DNA of 64,000 bases, taken from positions 63,727-127,726 of the forward strand of contig NZ_MKJU01000028.1 of assembly GCF_001854605.1 (NCBI RefSeq), written 5' to 3'. This document shows positions 45,687 to 53,639 of this stretch, in pieces; position 1 is the first letter of the stretch; every line of letters starts with the position of its first letter. The notes under the pieces were generated by a model. That model was not told the DNA's origin. It did not search any database and saw only the letters and a program-made list of their open reading frames with translations. The stretch is from Pseudoalteromonas amylolytica. GTDB lineage: Bacteria > Pseudomonadota > Gammaproteobacteria > Enterobacterales > Alteromonadaceae. A program made the translations under genes and the position numbers.

Positions 45687-48113
45687 TTAAATCGGTGAGC
45701 CCGGAGGCATCTTCAATGCTTTAAAACCTTCTGGCCATTTACCACTTGCTAAAAAGACATTGACCTGCCTTGCCAGCTCATGACGATAGGCGGTTTCTTC
45801 ACTGACATTGCTAAACAACGATTGTTGGTCAAACTGCTTAGCAACACGCATCAGCTGGAACCTAAGCTGTGCCTGCACCTCTGGCTCCACTTTGTCTGAG
45901 CTTGCCAATTGCGCCATACGTGCAGCCGTTAAGTACTGAACACGCTGTGTTAGCTTTTGTGCCATACCGCTACTGGCGCTTGCATCAAACACCTTGCGAT
46001 ACAATGCATTCATTACCTGCTCCACACCTAAATGCTTAACATCTCTTGCTTTGTGCTGCGCCAAACGGTTTAGTCGCTCAGCATTGAGCAACAAATTCAA
46101 GCTGTGATTGGCAGCAACTTCGGGCAAAGCCATGGCATCAAGCGTGAGCCCCGTTCTACCATACACGCTTTCACGGGTTTTGCTCTCGCCATATGCTTTG
46201 GGTGGGATCAGCGCCAAAACACTTTCAGGAATGCGCAGCTGTTGTGCGTCGAGGGTTTTCAAAATTGCCTGTAGGGCTTGCTTTTGCATGGCCTTATCAA
46301 CAACTTTTGCGCCTTTAACAGCATTGGCTGTACGAACTTCATAGTCATAGTCAACGCCACCAATTAATTTAACAGCAGACTCAACTTGATAGCGATGGAA
46401 TAAAAATAACGGCACAAGCTTTTCTTCCAACTGAGATAACGCCACGCCAGTTTTAATATTGTTGATACCAAAAGTGTTCAGTGCCTTTTGGCGAACATCT
46501 AGCACACGCAATAGCTCCACCGCTGGATCCGTCCCATTGTCCCATAAGTGTGCTGTTGGATGAGCACCACCTTGTGCGCGTGCATCGCTGTCTGAGATAA
46601 ACTCTAAACCCAGCTCACGATTTTGCGCCAAAATATCAGCCAAGCCCTGCGCTTCATCGCCATGGCTAAAATCACTGTAACCATATTTAACAACTTGGGT
46701 ATCCCATGCCCCCATTCCTTTGGCGTAGCCTTGAGTTATATCTAGTTTGCCATTTGCGTCGAATGAAACCAAAGGGTGTGGATAGTCCATCACAGAAGCT
46801 CTGTCTTTGGTTGAGGCAGAGAAGTTGTGTGCAATCCCTAAAGTATGACCAATTTCGTGAGCGCTCAGCTGACGAATACGATCCAATGCCATGTCATGCA
46901 GACGACTGACCACCTCATCACCCTTAACAAACGGTGCAGCGAGCGCCTCTGCAATGAGAATGTCTTGGCGTACTCGTAAAGAGCCAAGCGTCACATGCCC
47001 TTTGATAATTTCACCTGTACGTGGGTCAATCACCGATGCACCATATGACCAACCTCGAGTCGCTCGATGTACCCACTGGATCACGTTGTAGCGCACATCC
47101 ATAGGGTCGGCATTCTCTGGCAATATTTTGATCTGAAAAGCATTTTTGTAACCTGCTGCGGCAAAGGCATCGTCCCACCATTGACCACCTTCTAATAGGG
47201 CAGTTTTAACGGGTTCTGGTACACCGGGGTCAAGGTAGTAAATAATCGGCTCAATCGGCTCGCTCAGTGTAGCACTGGGGTCTTTCTTCGCTAAGCGGTG
47301 GCGTGGAATGTAACGCACCAACATAGACTCTCCCAGTGGTGCCGAATAGTCTTTATGTTCAATACTCCAATAACCTGATTGCGGGTGGAACTTACGCACC
47401 TGATAGTTATCATCTGGCAGTTTGACTAACGAGTGATGCTGATGAACCGTAATAGCATATGGGTCAGCCACCGCTTGACGCACATATTCGCCCGGCTTAT
47501 TGCCCGTAAAGGTCAACACAGCTTCCAATTCGGTGTTATCAACAAACGCTTTACTGCGCTCCATAAACACCGCGCTGCGGCTTTTATCTAGGTTAAAGCT
47601 GCCCTGCTCGCGTTGTGCAAGTGTGCGACTCACGGCATGAACGTCTGATAAAAGATAAGGGGTGTAATCAATCAATACACTATCGCTATCTTCTGCAACG
47701 ACACTAAAGCCCTGTAAAATACTCGATGCGAAGGCTTCATTTACGCTTTGTTGCTCAGCAGGGTTTGAAGAGCTGGCACGATAGTAACTGTTTAAGGCGC
47801 GCAGCATCACTTTGTCACCAAAACGTTCAAACTGTACCAAATAAGTGCCGCCAAGCTGTCCTCTATCTAAACCGATATCGTTAGAGCCAACACCGTAAGG
47901 TAGGCTATGCTGTAGTAGAAATGGTTGCTTGAGCTTGTCCACATCCAGATAAATTTTGCCGCTGGAAGTGTCAGCATAAAAGGAATAATACCCCGGAAAA
48001 CGATTTAACTTGTCAGTAAACTCGTCAATAGACTTAATTGCTGCGACAGCTTGAGTTATCATAGCGCCTAGCAAAGTACAGAATATGACGGATAGCTTGG
48101 CTATTTTTCGCAT
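45687..48113 (-). CDS. Exported zinc metalloprotease (DUF5117/DUF5118 family)
   Basis: An 808-residue protein with a signal peptide (LSVIFCTLLGAMITQAVAA). It carries the metzincin zinc motif SAHEIGHTLGIAHNF (HExxHxxGxxH, around base 46850) with a downstream Met-turn-like VMDYPHP, so it is probably active. The layout matches the large DUF5118-DUF5117-DUF4953 proteases: SIDEFTDKLNRFPGYYSFYAD early, and a long helical C-terminal domain. It is expected in the periplasm or outside. Substrate unknown. It is divergent from fbp across a region with a TTGTATACAA palindrome. Start with AAGGTAAG ribosome site. Confidence 0.85.
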   Translation of the reverse strand: MRKIAKLSVIFCTLLGAMITQAVAAIKSIDEFTDKLNRFPGYYSFYADTSSGKIYLDVDKLKQPFLLQHSLPYGVGSNDIGLDRGQLGGTYLVQFERFGDKVMLRALNSYYRASSSNPAEQQSVNEAFASSILQGFSVVAEDSDSVLIDYTPYLLSDVHAVSRTLAQREQGSFNLDKSRSAVFMERSKAFVDNTELEAVLTFTGNKPGEYVRQAVADPYAITVHQHHSLVKLPDDNYQVRKFHPQSGYWSIEHKDYSAPLGESMLVRYIPRHRLAKKDPSATLSEPIEPIIYYLDPGVPEPVKTALLEGGQWWDDAFAAAGYKNAFQIKILPENADPMDVRYNVIQWVHRATRGWSYGASVIDPRTGEIIKGHVTLGSLRVRQDILIAEALAAPFVKGDEVVSRLHDMALDRIRQLSAHEIGHTLGIAHNFSASTKDRASVMDYPHPLVSFDANGKLDITQGYAKGMGAWDTQVVKYGYSDFSHGDEAQGLADILAQNRELGLEFISDSDARAQGGAHPTAHLWDNGTDPAVELLRVLDVRQKALNTFGINNIKTGVALSQLEEKLVPLFLFHRYQVESAVKLIGGVDYDYEVRTANAVKGAKVVDKAMQKQALQAILKTLDAQQLRIPESVLALIPPKAYGESKTRESVYGRTGLTLDAMALPEVAANHSLNLLLNAERLNRLAQHKARDVKHLGVEQVMNALYRKVFDASASSGMAQKLTQRVQYLTAARMAQLASSDKVEPEVQAQLRFQLMRVAKQFDQQSLFSNVSEETAYRHELARQVNVFLASGKWPEGFKALKMPPGSPI

Positions 48114-48139
48114 GATCTTACCTTGTTATTAGTGGTTTT

Positions 48140-48190
48140 AATGGCTGATTCAAATCCAGTATATAAAATTGTATACAAAGTTCAGCCATT
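48140..48190. promoter_or_regulatory. Nested inverted repeats between protease and fbp
   Basis: The outer arms AATGGCTGA (48140-48148) and TCAGCCATT (48182-48190) are perfect over 9 bases with a 33-base interval. Inside lies a 10-base palindrome TTGTATACAA (48169-48178) of the kind bound by GntR/FadR-type regulators. The regulator is unknown; status as an operator is inference. Confidence 0.4.
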
Positions 48191-48271
48191 TTAAGACGAA
48201 ATTAATTGCGGCCTGAGTTCTCCTCTCACACTTTACAGACTCAAGCCACAACGTTATCAGGATCAAAAACT

Positions 48272-49240
48272 ATGCGTAGACTCCCTCCAGTGCTTATCGA
48301 AGATGGTTGCTCAAGAGAGTTACTTTCTCTTATCCGTACAATTTTAGCGGCCTGTAAAGAGATCTCTTTCCGTGTTGGTCAAGGTGCCCTTTCTGGCGTA
48401 CTCGGCTCAACGTTGGATGAAAATATTCAGGGCGAAACTCAGAAAAAACTTGATGTACTCTCAAATCAACTTTTAAAAGATATTCTACTTGAGTCTGGCT
48501 ACGTTAAAGCCATTGCCTCGGAAGAGGAAGACTTCACCGTTGCGGGCAACCCAGATGCCGAATACATCGTAGCATTCGACCCATTAGATGGCTCATCAAA
48601 CACAGATATAAACTCGCTGGTTGGTACAATTTTCTCAATCATGCGTGCACCGAAGGGCTCTGATGCGGCTGATCCTGCTATTTTCATGCAGCCGGGCCAC
48701 CAACAAGTCGCGGCGGGCTATGTGTTGTATGGCCCATGTACCACATTGGCTCTGACCATAGGCAAAGGCACGCGCATCTTCACGCTAGATAAAACTCACG
48801 GCAGCTTTATGCTTACGCAAGAGTTTGCAAAAATTCCTGAGGATACCAAAGAGTTTGCCATCAACGCGTCAAACCAGCGTCACTGGCAGCCAGCTATGCA
48901 AAATTACATTAGTGATTTGTTAGCAGGTGAAACAGGCCCGCGTGGTAAAAACTTCAACATGCGTTGGATTGCAGCCATGGTTGGCGATGTACACCGCGTA
49001 CTATGTCGTGGCGGCCTATTTACGTACCCAGCTGACACCAAAGACCCAAACAAGCCATTTAAGCTACGCCTACTGTATGAAGCCAACCCGATGGCGATGT
49101 TGGTTGAGCAAGCAGGCGGCATGGCACACACGGGTGATGAACGTATTTTGGATATCGACCCGCAAGAAATCCACCAGCGCGTGAGTGTGATCTTAGGCTC
49201 GAAAAACGAAGTTGAAACCTGTTTGGGGTATCATAAGTAA
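48272..49240 (+). CDS. fbp: Class I fructose-1,6-bisphosphatase
   Basis: Gluconeogenic hydrolysis of fructose-1,6-bisphosphate. The protein is 322 residues from ATG 48272, with CAGGATC upstream; a longer frame to 48206 lacks a ribosome site. Metal-binding signature [22 protein letters not shown] is at about 105-126 (Glu in SEEEDF upstream), and [20 protein letters not shown] and [17 protein letters not shown] form the substrate site. The enzyme is all-intact. Linkage next to the sucrose and protease genes may be coincidental. Confidence 0.96.
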   Translation: MRRLPPVLIEDGCSRELLSLIRTILAACKEISFRVGQGALSGVLGSTLDENIQGETQKKLDVLSNQLLKDILLESGYVKAIASEEEDFTVAGNPDAEYIVAFDPLDGSSNTDINSLVGTIFSIMRAPKGSDAADPAIFMQPGHQQVAAGYVLYGPCTTLALTIGKGTRIFTLDKTHGSFMLTQEFAKIPEDTKEFAINASNQRHWQPAMQNYISDLLAGETGPRGKNFNMRWIAAMVGDVHRVLCRGGLFTYPADTKDPNKPFKLRLLYEANPMAMLVEQAGGMAHTGDERILDIDPQEIHQRVSVILGSKNEVETCLGYHK

Positions 49241-49258
49241 AACGTAAATTCGCGTGAT

Positions 49259-49285
49259 AAAAAGCGAGCATTAGCTCGCTTTTTT
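49259..49285. terminator. Terminator after fbp, overlapping the end of the acetyltransferase gene
   Basis: The stem AAAAAGCGAGC (49259-49269) and GCTCGCTTTTT (49274-49284), with loop ATTA, is followed by T. It includes the stop codon of the converging gene (49271-49273), so it probably serves both strands. Confidence 0.85.
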
Positions 49286-49750
49286 CATTTCTTGCCATTG
49301 TTTAAGTGGTATTTCGCGTGCAACCAGTGCTGGGTTGCTAAATCCCCACTGGGTTTTTAGCCACGTCAGCATGTTTGTTTCCAATACTGGCTCCAGCGCC
49401 AGCCATGCATTGTCCAGCCAATAATGTAACTCACAGTCGTAGCCGTCTACCTCACTTGGGTCTATGTAAACTGAGCCAATACACTCTTTTTCTTCGCTAT
49501 CGAATACACAAAAGCCATAGGCGATGTTGTCATTAAACTCACGTAAATGATGTTCCATCGCAGCGATGTTATTCGCTAAAGTCATATCGGGTTTAGGCCA
49601 ATCTGCTTGCCCTGCAAACAAGGCTCTAAGGCGCTGTTGATTACGCATCACCAAGTGGTAATCTGGCTCTGAAAATTTAGGGTGCATAACGTGTAATGTG
49701 AAATGCTCATCGTGGTAGCTATGATGAATCGCTTTAGCGCTCAGCGACAT
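49271..49750 (-). CDS. GNAT-family acetyltransferase
   Basis: A 159-residue acetyltransferase-like protein, probably cytoplasmic. Visible GNAT landmarks are YHLVMRNQQRLRALFAGQADWPKPD, FCVFDSEEKECIGSVYIDPSEVDGYDCELHYWL (shown as CIGSVYIDPSE, DCELHYWL) and a C-terminal helix NMLTWLKTQWGF. The acetyl-CoA pyrophosphate loop is weak, so activity is less certain. Substrate unknown. It lies 15 bases downstream of the next minus-strand gene, so it is likely in one unit with it. Confidence 0.7.
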   Translation of the reverse strand: MSLSAKAIHHSYHDEHFTLHVMHPKFSEPDYHLVMRNQQRLRALFAGQADWPKPDMTLANNIAAMEHHLREFNDNIAYGFCVFDSEEKECIGSVYIDPSEVDGYDCELHYWLDNAWLALEPVLETNMLTWLKTQWGFSNPALVAREIPLKQWQEMKKAS

Positions 49751-49765
49751 AAGTGTTAGTCCTTT

Positions 49766-50110
49766 TTATTTATATAAGTTGAGTAATTGCGTTACTTTCT
49801 CATGGCTCATTGTACCCATTTGTTCGGGGTTTGCCAGCGCATACAGCAGCCCTTCAACCTGTGAATGATCGATATCGCCGCGTATTTCTAGCAAGTTTGC
49901 CCACATTTCCAACGCCTCAATCTCTACCTCACCATTTTGTACCTGAGCCAGTGCGAAGCACGCATCTTCAGTGGTGACGCGATACACTACCTGTTGTTGC
50001 GAGTAGTGTATCAATCGCCCATATACTTGCTGATAACCCTCAGCCAGGCGGGCAATCGTTGCTAAATCTCGGTAGTGAGGTGTGTTATGATCCATATCGT
50101 TATTGTTCAT
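49766..50110 (-). CDS. Uncharacterised 114-residue protein
   Basis: I do not recognise the family. ATG 50110 gives 114 residues, but no clear ribosome site precedes it, and upstream in-frame starts (for example 50158) are possible. The protein is mainly helical: LATIARLAEGYQQVYGRLI, a short strand QQVVYRVTTEDACFALAQ, EIEALEMWANLLEIRGDID and LLYALANPEQMGTMSHEKVTQLLNLYK. There is no signal peptide or membrane segment. Its start is 14 bases from the start of the divergent Cys-rich gene, so each promoter would lie inside the other gene. It precedes the acetyltransferase gene. Confidence 0.6.
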   Translation of the reverse strand: MNNNDMDHNTPHYRDLATIARLAEGYQQVYGRLIHYSQQQVVYRVTTEDACFALAQVQNGEVEIEALEMWANLLEIRGDIDHSQVEGLLYALANPEQMGTMSHEKVTQLLNLYK

Positions 50111-50124
50111 ACTGGTATTTAAGA

Positions 50125-50454
50125 ATGTCTTGTTCAAATTGTGGTAAAGCGCTGACATGCAGTGCTGATCAAGGTTGTTGGTGTATGGCTTTGCCCAACA
50201 TATTGCCCATATCACAAACCCAAGGATGCCTGTGTAGGACGTGTCTAATCGAAAAACTCAAGGCACACATCGAATCTATCAGTACATACCCCATTGACGA
50301 ACAGCTTGCGCTTGCAAGACCATTTAAACATTCGGCTGCAATTGAAGGTCTTGACTATAGCATCGAAGATGGCCTGCTGGTGATGAGTCGCTGGGCACAC
50401 TTAAAACGCGGTAATTGTTGTGGCAACGGCTGTCGCCACTGTCCATACAGCTAA
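50125..50454 (+). CDS. Cys-rich CWC family / DUF5522 protein
   Basis: A 109-residue protein with two Cys clusters. The N-terminal CWC-type module begins SCSNCGKALTCSADQGCWCM and has further cysteines in GCLCRTCLIEKL. The C-terminal DUF5522 module ends SRWAHLKRGNCCGNGCRHCPY. Together they give a strong expectation of zinc or iron-sulfur binding (inference). Start ATG 50125; an upstream frame to 50059 is not supported. The two domains are separate families in many bacteria, so this is a fusion. Its stop overlaps the converging sulfurtransferase gene by 4 bases, and it is divergent from the 114-residue protein gene. Confidence 0.8.
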   Translation: MSCSNCGKALTCSADQGCWCMALPNILPISQTQGCLCRTCLIEKLKAHIESISTYPIDEQLALARPFKHSAAIEGLDYSIEDGLLVMSRWAHLKRGNCCGNGCRHCPYS

Positions 50455-51278
50455 TTGCCCGTAGCTACGGGCAAGTCACTCGGTAGCCCCCACTCGCTCC
50501 ACGACCCATCATACACACTCAACTTTTGATAGCCACATTCATCCGCCGCCATGGCCAAAATACATGCCGTCACGCCCGACCCGCAGCTAAATTGTAAAGC
50601 TTGGTCAGTAATACCACGCTCAGCGAATAAAACCTGAAGTTGTTCGACGCTTTTCAGCAACCCGTTTTGGTCCAAAAGCTCAGTGTATGGTAAGTTTTTA
50701 CTGCTTGGGATATGACCACTGCGCATATTTTGACGAGGCTCAGGGTCTTCACCGCTAAAGCGTTTGGTACCGCGAGCGTCGAGCAGACACACACTGTCAT
50801 CATTTATTGCTGCTAATACCTGTTGGCTATCAATAAAGTAGCCACTTTGTGGTTTAGCCACAAAGTCGCCAACCAGATCATTGATGGCATAACTGCTAGT
50901 GGTGGGAAAACCCAAAGCTTGCCAACGCGGTAGGCCACCATCAAGTACATACACATGTGTAAAGCCCATGCTTTTGAACATCCACCATGCGCGAGCTGCA
51001 CTAAATAAACCTAAATCGTCGTACACCACCACGGTGTCGTTTTGATTAATGCCTAGCTGTCGCATGTTTGCCTGAAATTGCGCACCGTCACACATGGTGT
51101 TAGGTAATGGCGCATCGCTTTGAGTAAGCGTACCACTAATATCGAAACGCTTTGCGCCTTGAATGATGGCCGCTGGCGAATATGGCGAGGCAACCCCTGG
51201 TTTCACAATCCCCGCATCCAGTACCTGCACTTGCTCAAGGTGCTCTGCCAACCACTCACAGCTTTTCAAGTTTTTCAT
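50451..51278 (-). CDS. sseA: 3-mercaptopyruvate/thiosulfate sulfurtransferase (two rhodanese domains)
   Basis: A 275-residue protein with two rhodanese domains. The N-terminal one (about 5-140) is structural. The C-terminal one carries the active-site Cys in FSCGSGVTACILAMA, the CGSGVT loop of mercaptopyruvate sulfurtransferases, as opposed to CRxGxR of thiosulfate enzymes. DDLGLFSAARAWWMFKSMG and DARGTKRFSGEDPEPRQNMRSGHIP are typical. Ribosome site AGGA. It converges on the Cys-rich CWC/DUF5522 gene with overlapping stop codons. Confidence 0.9.
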   Translation of the reverse strand: MKNLKSCEWLAEHLEQVQVLDAGIVKPGVASPYSPAAIIQGAKRFDISGTLTQSDAPLPNTMCDGAQFQANMRQLGINQNDTVVVYDDLGLFSAARAWWMFKSMGFTHVYVLDGGLPRWQALGFPTTSSYAINDLVGDFVAKPQSGYFIDSQQVLAAINDDSVCLLDARGTKRFSGEDPEPRQNMRSGHIPSSKNLPYTELLDQNGLLKSVEQLQVLFAERGITDQALQFSCGSGVTACILAMAADECGYQKLSVYDGSWSEWGLPSDLPVATGN

Positions 51279-51343
51279 TTTAAATCCTTTATTGACTTAT
51301 AACGGGTGAAATTACAGCCCTGCTCACGTTATACTAAGCGCTT

Positions 51344-52393
51344 GTGAGAGTGCAATACAGCAGCAGTATTATTTTGAAACAACTACAAACAAATCAGGTT
51401 TCAGGGGCAATTTTGGTTGTCTTGCCCAAATTTATTGGCGACGCCATCAATACGCTACCGGCTGTGGCCATGTTACGTGAACTATACCCAAACAATGAGA
51501 TTCACTTATTAGCCCGCCCCTACATGTGTGATATTTTTGCTCGCGATAGCCACTATCGACTTAATATCATTCGTGACACCCGTTATGACAAAGATAATAA
51601 AGATTCGCTATTTGCACTTGCCAAATCTTTGAAAAAATACAAGTTTAACATGGCAGTCTTGCTAAGAGGCTCGCTCAGCGAAGCTATATTGTGCAAACTG
51701 ACTGGGATCAAATTTGTTTTGGGCTATAAGCAAAATGGCCGCGCTGCGCTACTCAGTCACGGTTTAAAGCTCAATCAAAATCACCATTATATTCATCGCT
51801 ACTGTCATCTTATAAATGACTGTCACAATAAGCCTTTTGCACATTATAGCTTGCCTCAATTAAGCTATGAACATACTGATAAAGTAGTCAGCGATGGCGT
51901 AAAAACACCTATTGCCGTGTATTTTGGCGGAAAAAACAAAGGTGCTCGCCACTATCCGCTTGCGCTTGCGCAGCAGGCACTTATAGCGCTGTCTAAGCAG
52001 GTTGATGCGCACTTCTATTTAGTTGGCGATCCATCGGAAACCACTGACAACCAACAGCTTTATGAAACCCTGCAGGCACAAAATATCACTGCTACAGATC
52101 TCACAGGCAAAACCAGCTTAGTGGAGTTGGTTGACTGTATCGCAGCGTGTGAGTTAATGATTAGTATAGACTCTGGACCTATGCATATGGCGGCTGCGGT
52201 AGATACGCCGTGTGTGGCAGTAGTTGGATTCGGCACTTCCCCTTGGTCAGTTGTGGCACCTAAAAACCAATCGTTTATCGCTCTTACCAGTCAAAGTTGC
52301 AGTTTATCAGAAGAAAAGATCATCGAAGAAGTTCGCCCCAGCGCAATCGCTGAGGCCAGCGCTCGGTTATTGAAAGAGTGTGCTAAATCTTGA
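51344..52393 (+). CDS. Glycosyltransferase family 9 (heptosyltransferase-like)
   Basis: A 349-residue GT-B enzyme of the heptosyltransferase family (GT9), acting at the cytoplasmic face in lipopolysaccharide core synthesis or another glycan. The N-terminal LVVLPKFIGDAINTLPAVAMLRELYPNNEIHLLA (landmarks VLPKFIGDAINTLPAV, ELYPNNEI) is diagnostic. The C-terminal SIDSGPMHMAAAVDTPCVAVVG is the sugar-nucleotide site. GTG start, with a second GTG two codons later. It converges with the globin gene with an 11-base overlap. No other LPS genes are adjacent. Confidence 0.87.
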   Translation: MRVQYSSSIILKQLQTNQVSGAILVVLPKFIGDAINTLPAVAMLRELYPNNEIHLLARPYMCDIFARDSHYRLNIIRDTRYDKDNKDSLFALAKSLKKYKFNMAVLLRGSLSEAILCKLTGIKFVLGYKQNGRAALLSHGLKLNQNHHYIHRYCHLINDCHNKPFAHYSLPQLSYEHTDKVVSDGVKTPIAVYFGGKNKGARHYPLALAQQALIALSKQVDAHFYLVGDPSETTDNQQLYETLQAQNITATDLTGKTSLVELVDCIAACELMISIDSGPMHMAAAVDTPCVAVVGFGTSPWSVVAPKNQSFIALTSQSCSLSEEKIIEEVRPSAIAEASARLLKECAKS

Positions 52394-52817
52394 TGATCTC
52401 CGAGCGCATCGGCGCTAACTTAGCAAGAATTTGATTTTGCACGGGGTGGGCAATGCCAACCTCGTCCATTGCTGCTATCAATAAATCAACCACATGATTA
52501 AAGTCATGCTCATTGATGTTCATACCGGTATGAATTTGTACCATCGAGTCCCCATCATACTGGCATGGCCCGTCCAACACATCGCATAAATGGCTGACAA
52601 ACCCGGTCCGAAAGTGGCTGACATTCGTTTGTTTAAAATAGTGAAAAACCACGTCATCCTGACCAATTTGATTGATAAAAGCATCCACCAAACGCTCCAA
52701 TCCAGCTTGCTCACCCACTCTTTGATACAATGACTGCGGTGCGCTTTGACAGGCAGACAAACTTATCATCACCAGTAATGCTACAACCAACTTTTGTGTG
52801 TATGTAAAACACTTCAT
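52383..52817 (-). CDS. Group 1 truncated haemoglobin with lipoprotein signal
   Basis: A 144-residue truncated globin. The N-terminus LVVALLVMISLSACQSAP is a lipoprotein signal with lipobox LSAC, predicting export and anchoring to a periplasm-facing membrane; most truncated globins are cytoplasmic. The globin part runs SLYQRVGEQAGLERLVDAF, HFRTGFVSHLCDVLDGPCQYDG, and QIHTGMNINEHDFNHVVDLLI, where the His of QIHTGM is the proximal haem ligand. It starts one base after the DUF3034 stop, last in a four-gene minus-strand operon. A role in NO or oxygen handling is inference. Confidence 0.85.
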   Translation of the reverse strand: MKCFTYTQKLVVALLVMISLSACQSAPQSLYQRVGEQAGLERLVDAFINQIGQDDVVFHYFKQTNVSHFRTGFVSHLCDVLDGPCQYDGDSMVQIHTGMNINEHDFNHVVDLLIAAMDEVGIAHPVQNQILAKLAPMRSEIIKI

Positions 52818-53639
52818 TTAAAAATATCCTGTTATCGACACATACCAACCCGTTTGTTTGTCTACACCGGCAATGGAACCTAAATCTAACCACGCGGCAG
52901 TAACGCTCACGGATTTGTTTGGCAACCAAGCGATAAACACATCTCGCCAATGACTCTCACCTAAGCCTAGGTTATTTGCTTTCTCTCTAAACTCGACACC
53001 CATAGCGAACTCTCGGGATAGAAAAACAGCCGTACTGGCTTCAAGCAACCACTGCTTGCCTGCATGGTTCCCACCAAATCCCAATAATCCGACTTGATTG
53101 GCATCGCTATATCGTCCAGTAACATTCCAAAACCAGTTATAACCGTTGAGTGCGCCCAAATGCAGTTTACTCATTGCCACATACACATCGTTACCACTGG
53201 TATGCTCAGCGCCGACTAAGGTCGCCACAGTGCCATCTTGCAAGGACTTATGTTGAATGCCAACACTTAACTGCGGCCAATCGCTATAAACAATATCGCC
53301 ATAAAGGCGAACTTTTATGGCACTGATGTCTTGCTCAATATTGGTATTGAGTGCTGGCACAGCAAAGTCTTGCTCGGCGTAGCTTAGCTCAATGCGGTCG
53401 AAGAGGTTAGCTTGTACACCACATACATCCAGTCTGTAGTTTTTCACATCCCCTCGGCTACAAAACGCACTCAGCGCCCACTCATCTTCACTGGCATAAC
53501 CCGCAAGCTGAGCCCAAGGTACAATACCACCGCCTGCACTCCCCTCAATCTGGGAAACACCTGGTGTGGCTAGTAATTTACCATCCGCCAAGGCGCTCTG
53601 AGACAACACCAACAGCAATAATGCGCTAAACCACTTCAT
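52818..53639 (-). CDS. DUF3034 family exported protein
   Basis: A 273-residue protein with a signal peptide (LLLLVLSQSALA, mature from DGKLLATPG). The conserved front GVSQIEGSAGGGIVPWAQLAGYASEDEW is typical of DUF3034. The rest alternates strands with aromatic residues and ends SITGYF, as in outer-membrane or periplasmic beta-barrels, so a porin-like location is plausible. Function unknown. It starts inside the end of the GGDEF-EAL gene (14-base overlap, GGAG ribosome site), and the globin gene follows directly. Confidence 0.8.
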   Translation of the reverse strand: MKWFSALLLLVLSQSALADGKLLATPGVSQIEGSAGGGIVPWAQLAGYASEDEWALSAFCSRGDVKNYRLDVCGVQANLFDRIELSYAEQDFAVPALNTNIEQDISAIKVRLYGDIVYSDWPQLSVGIQHKSLQDGTVATLVGAEHTSGNDVYVAMSKLHLGALNGYNWFWNVTGRYSDANQVGLLGFGGNHAGKQWLLEASTAVFLSREFAMGVEFREKANNLGLGESHWRDVFIAWLPNKSVSVTAAWLDLGSIAGVDKQTGWYVSITGYF

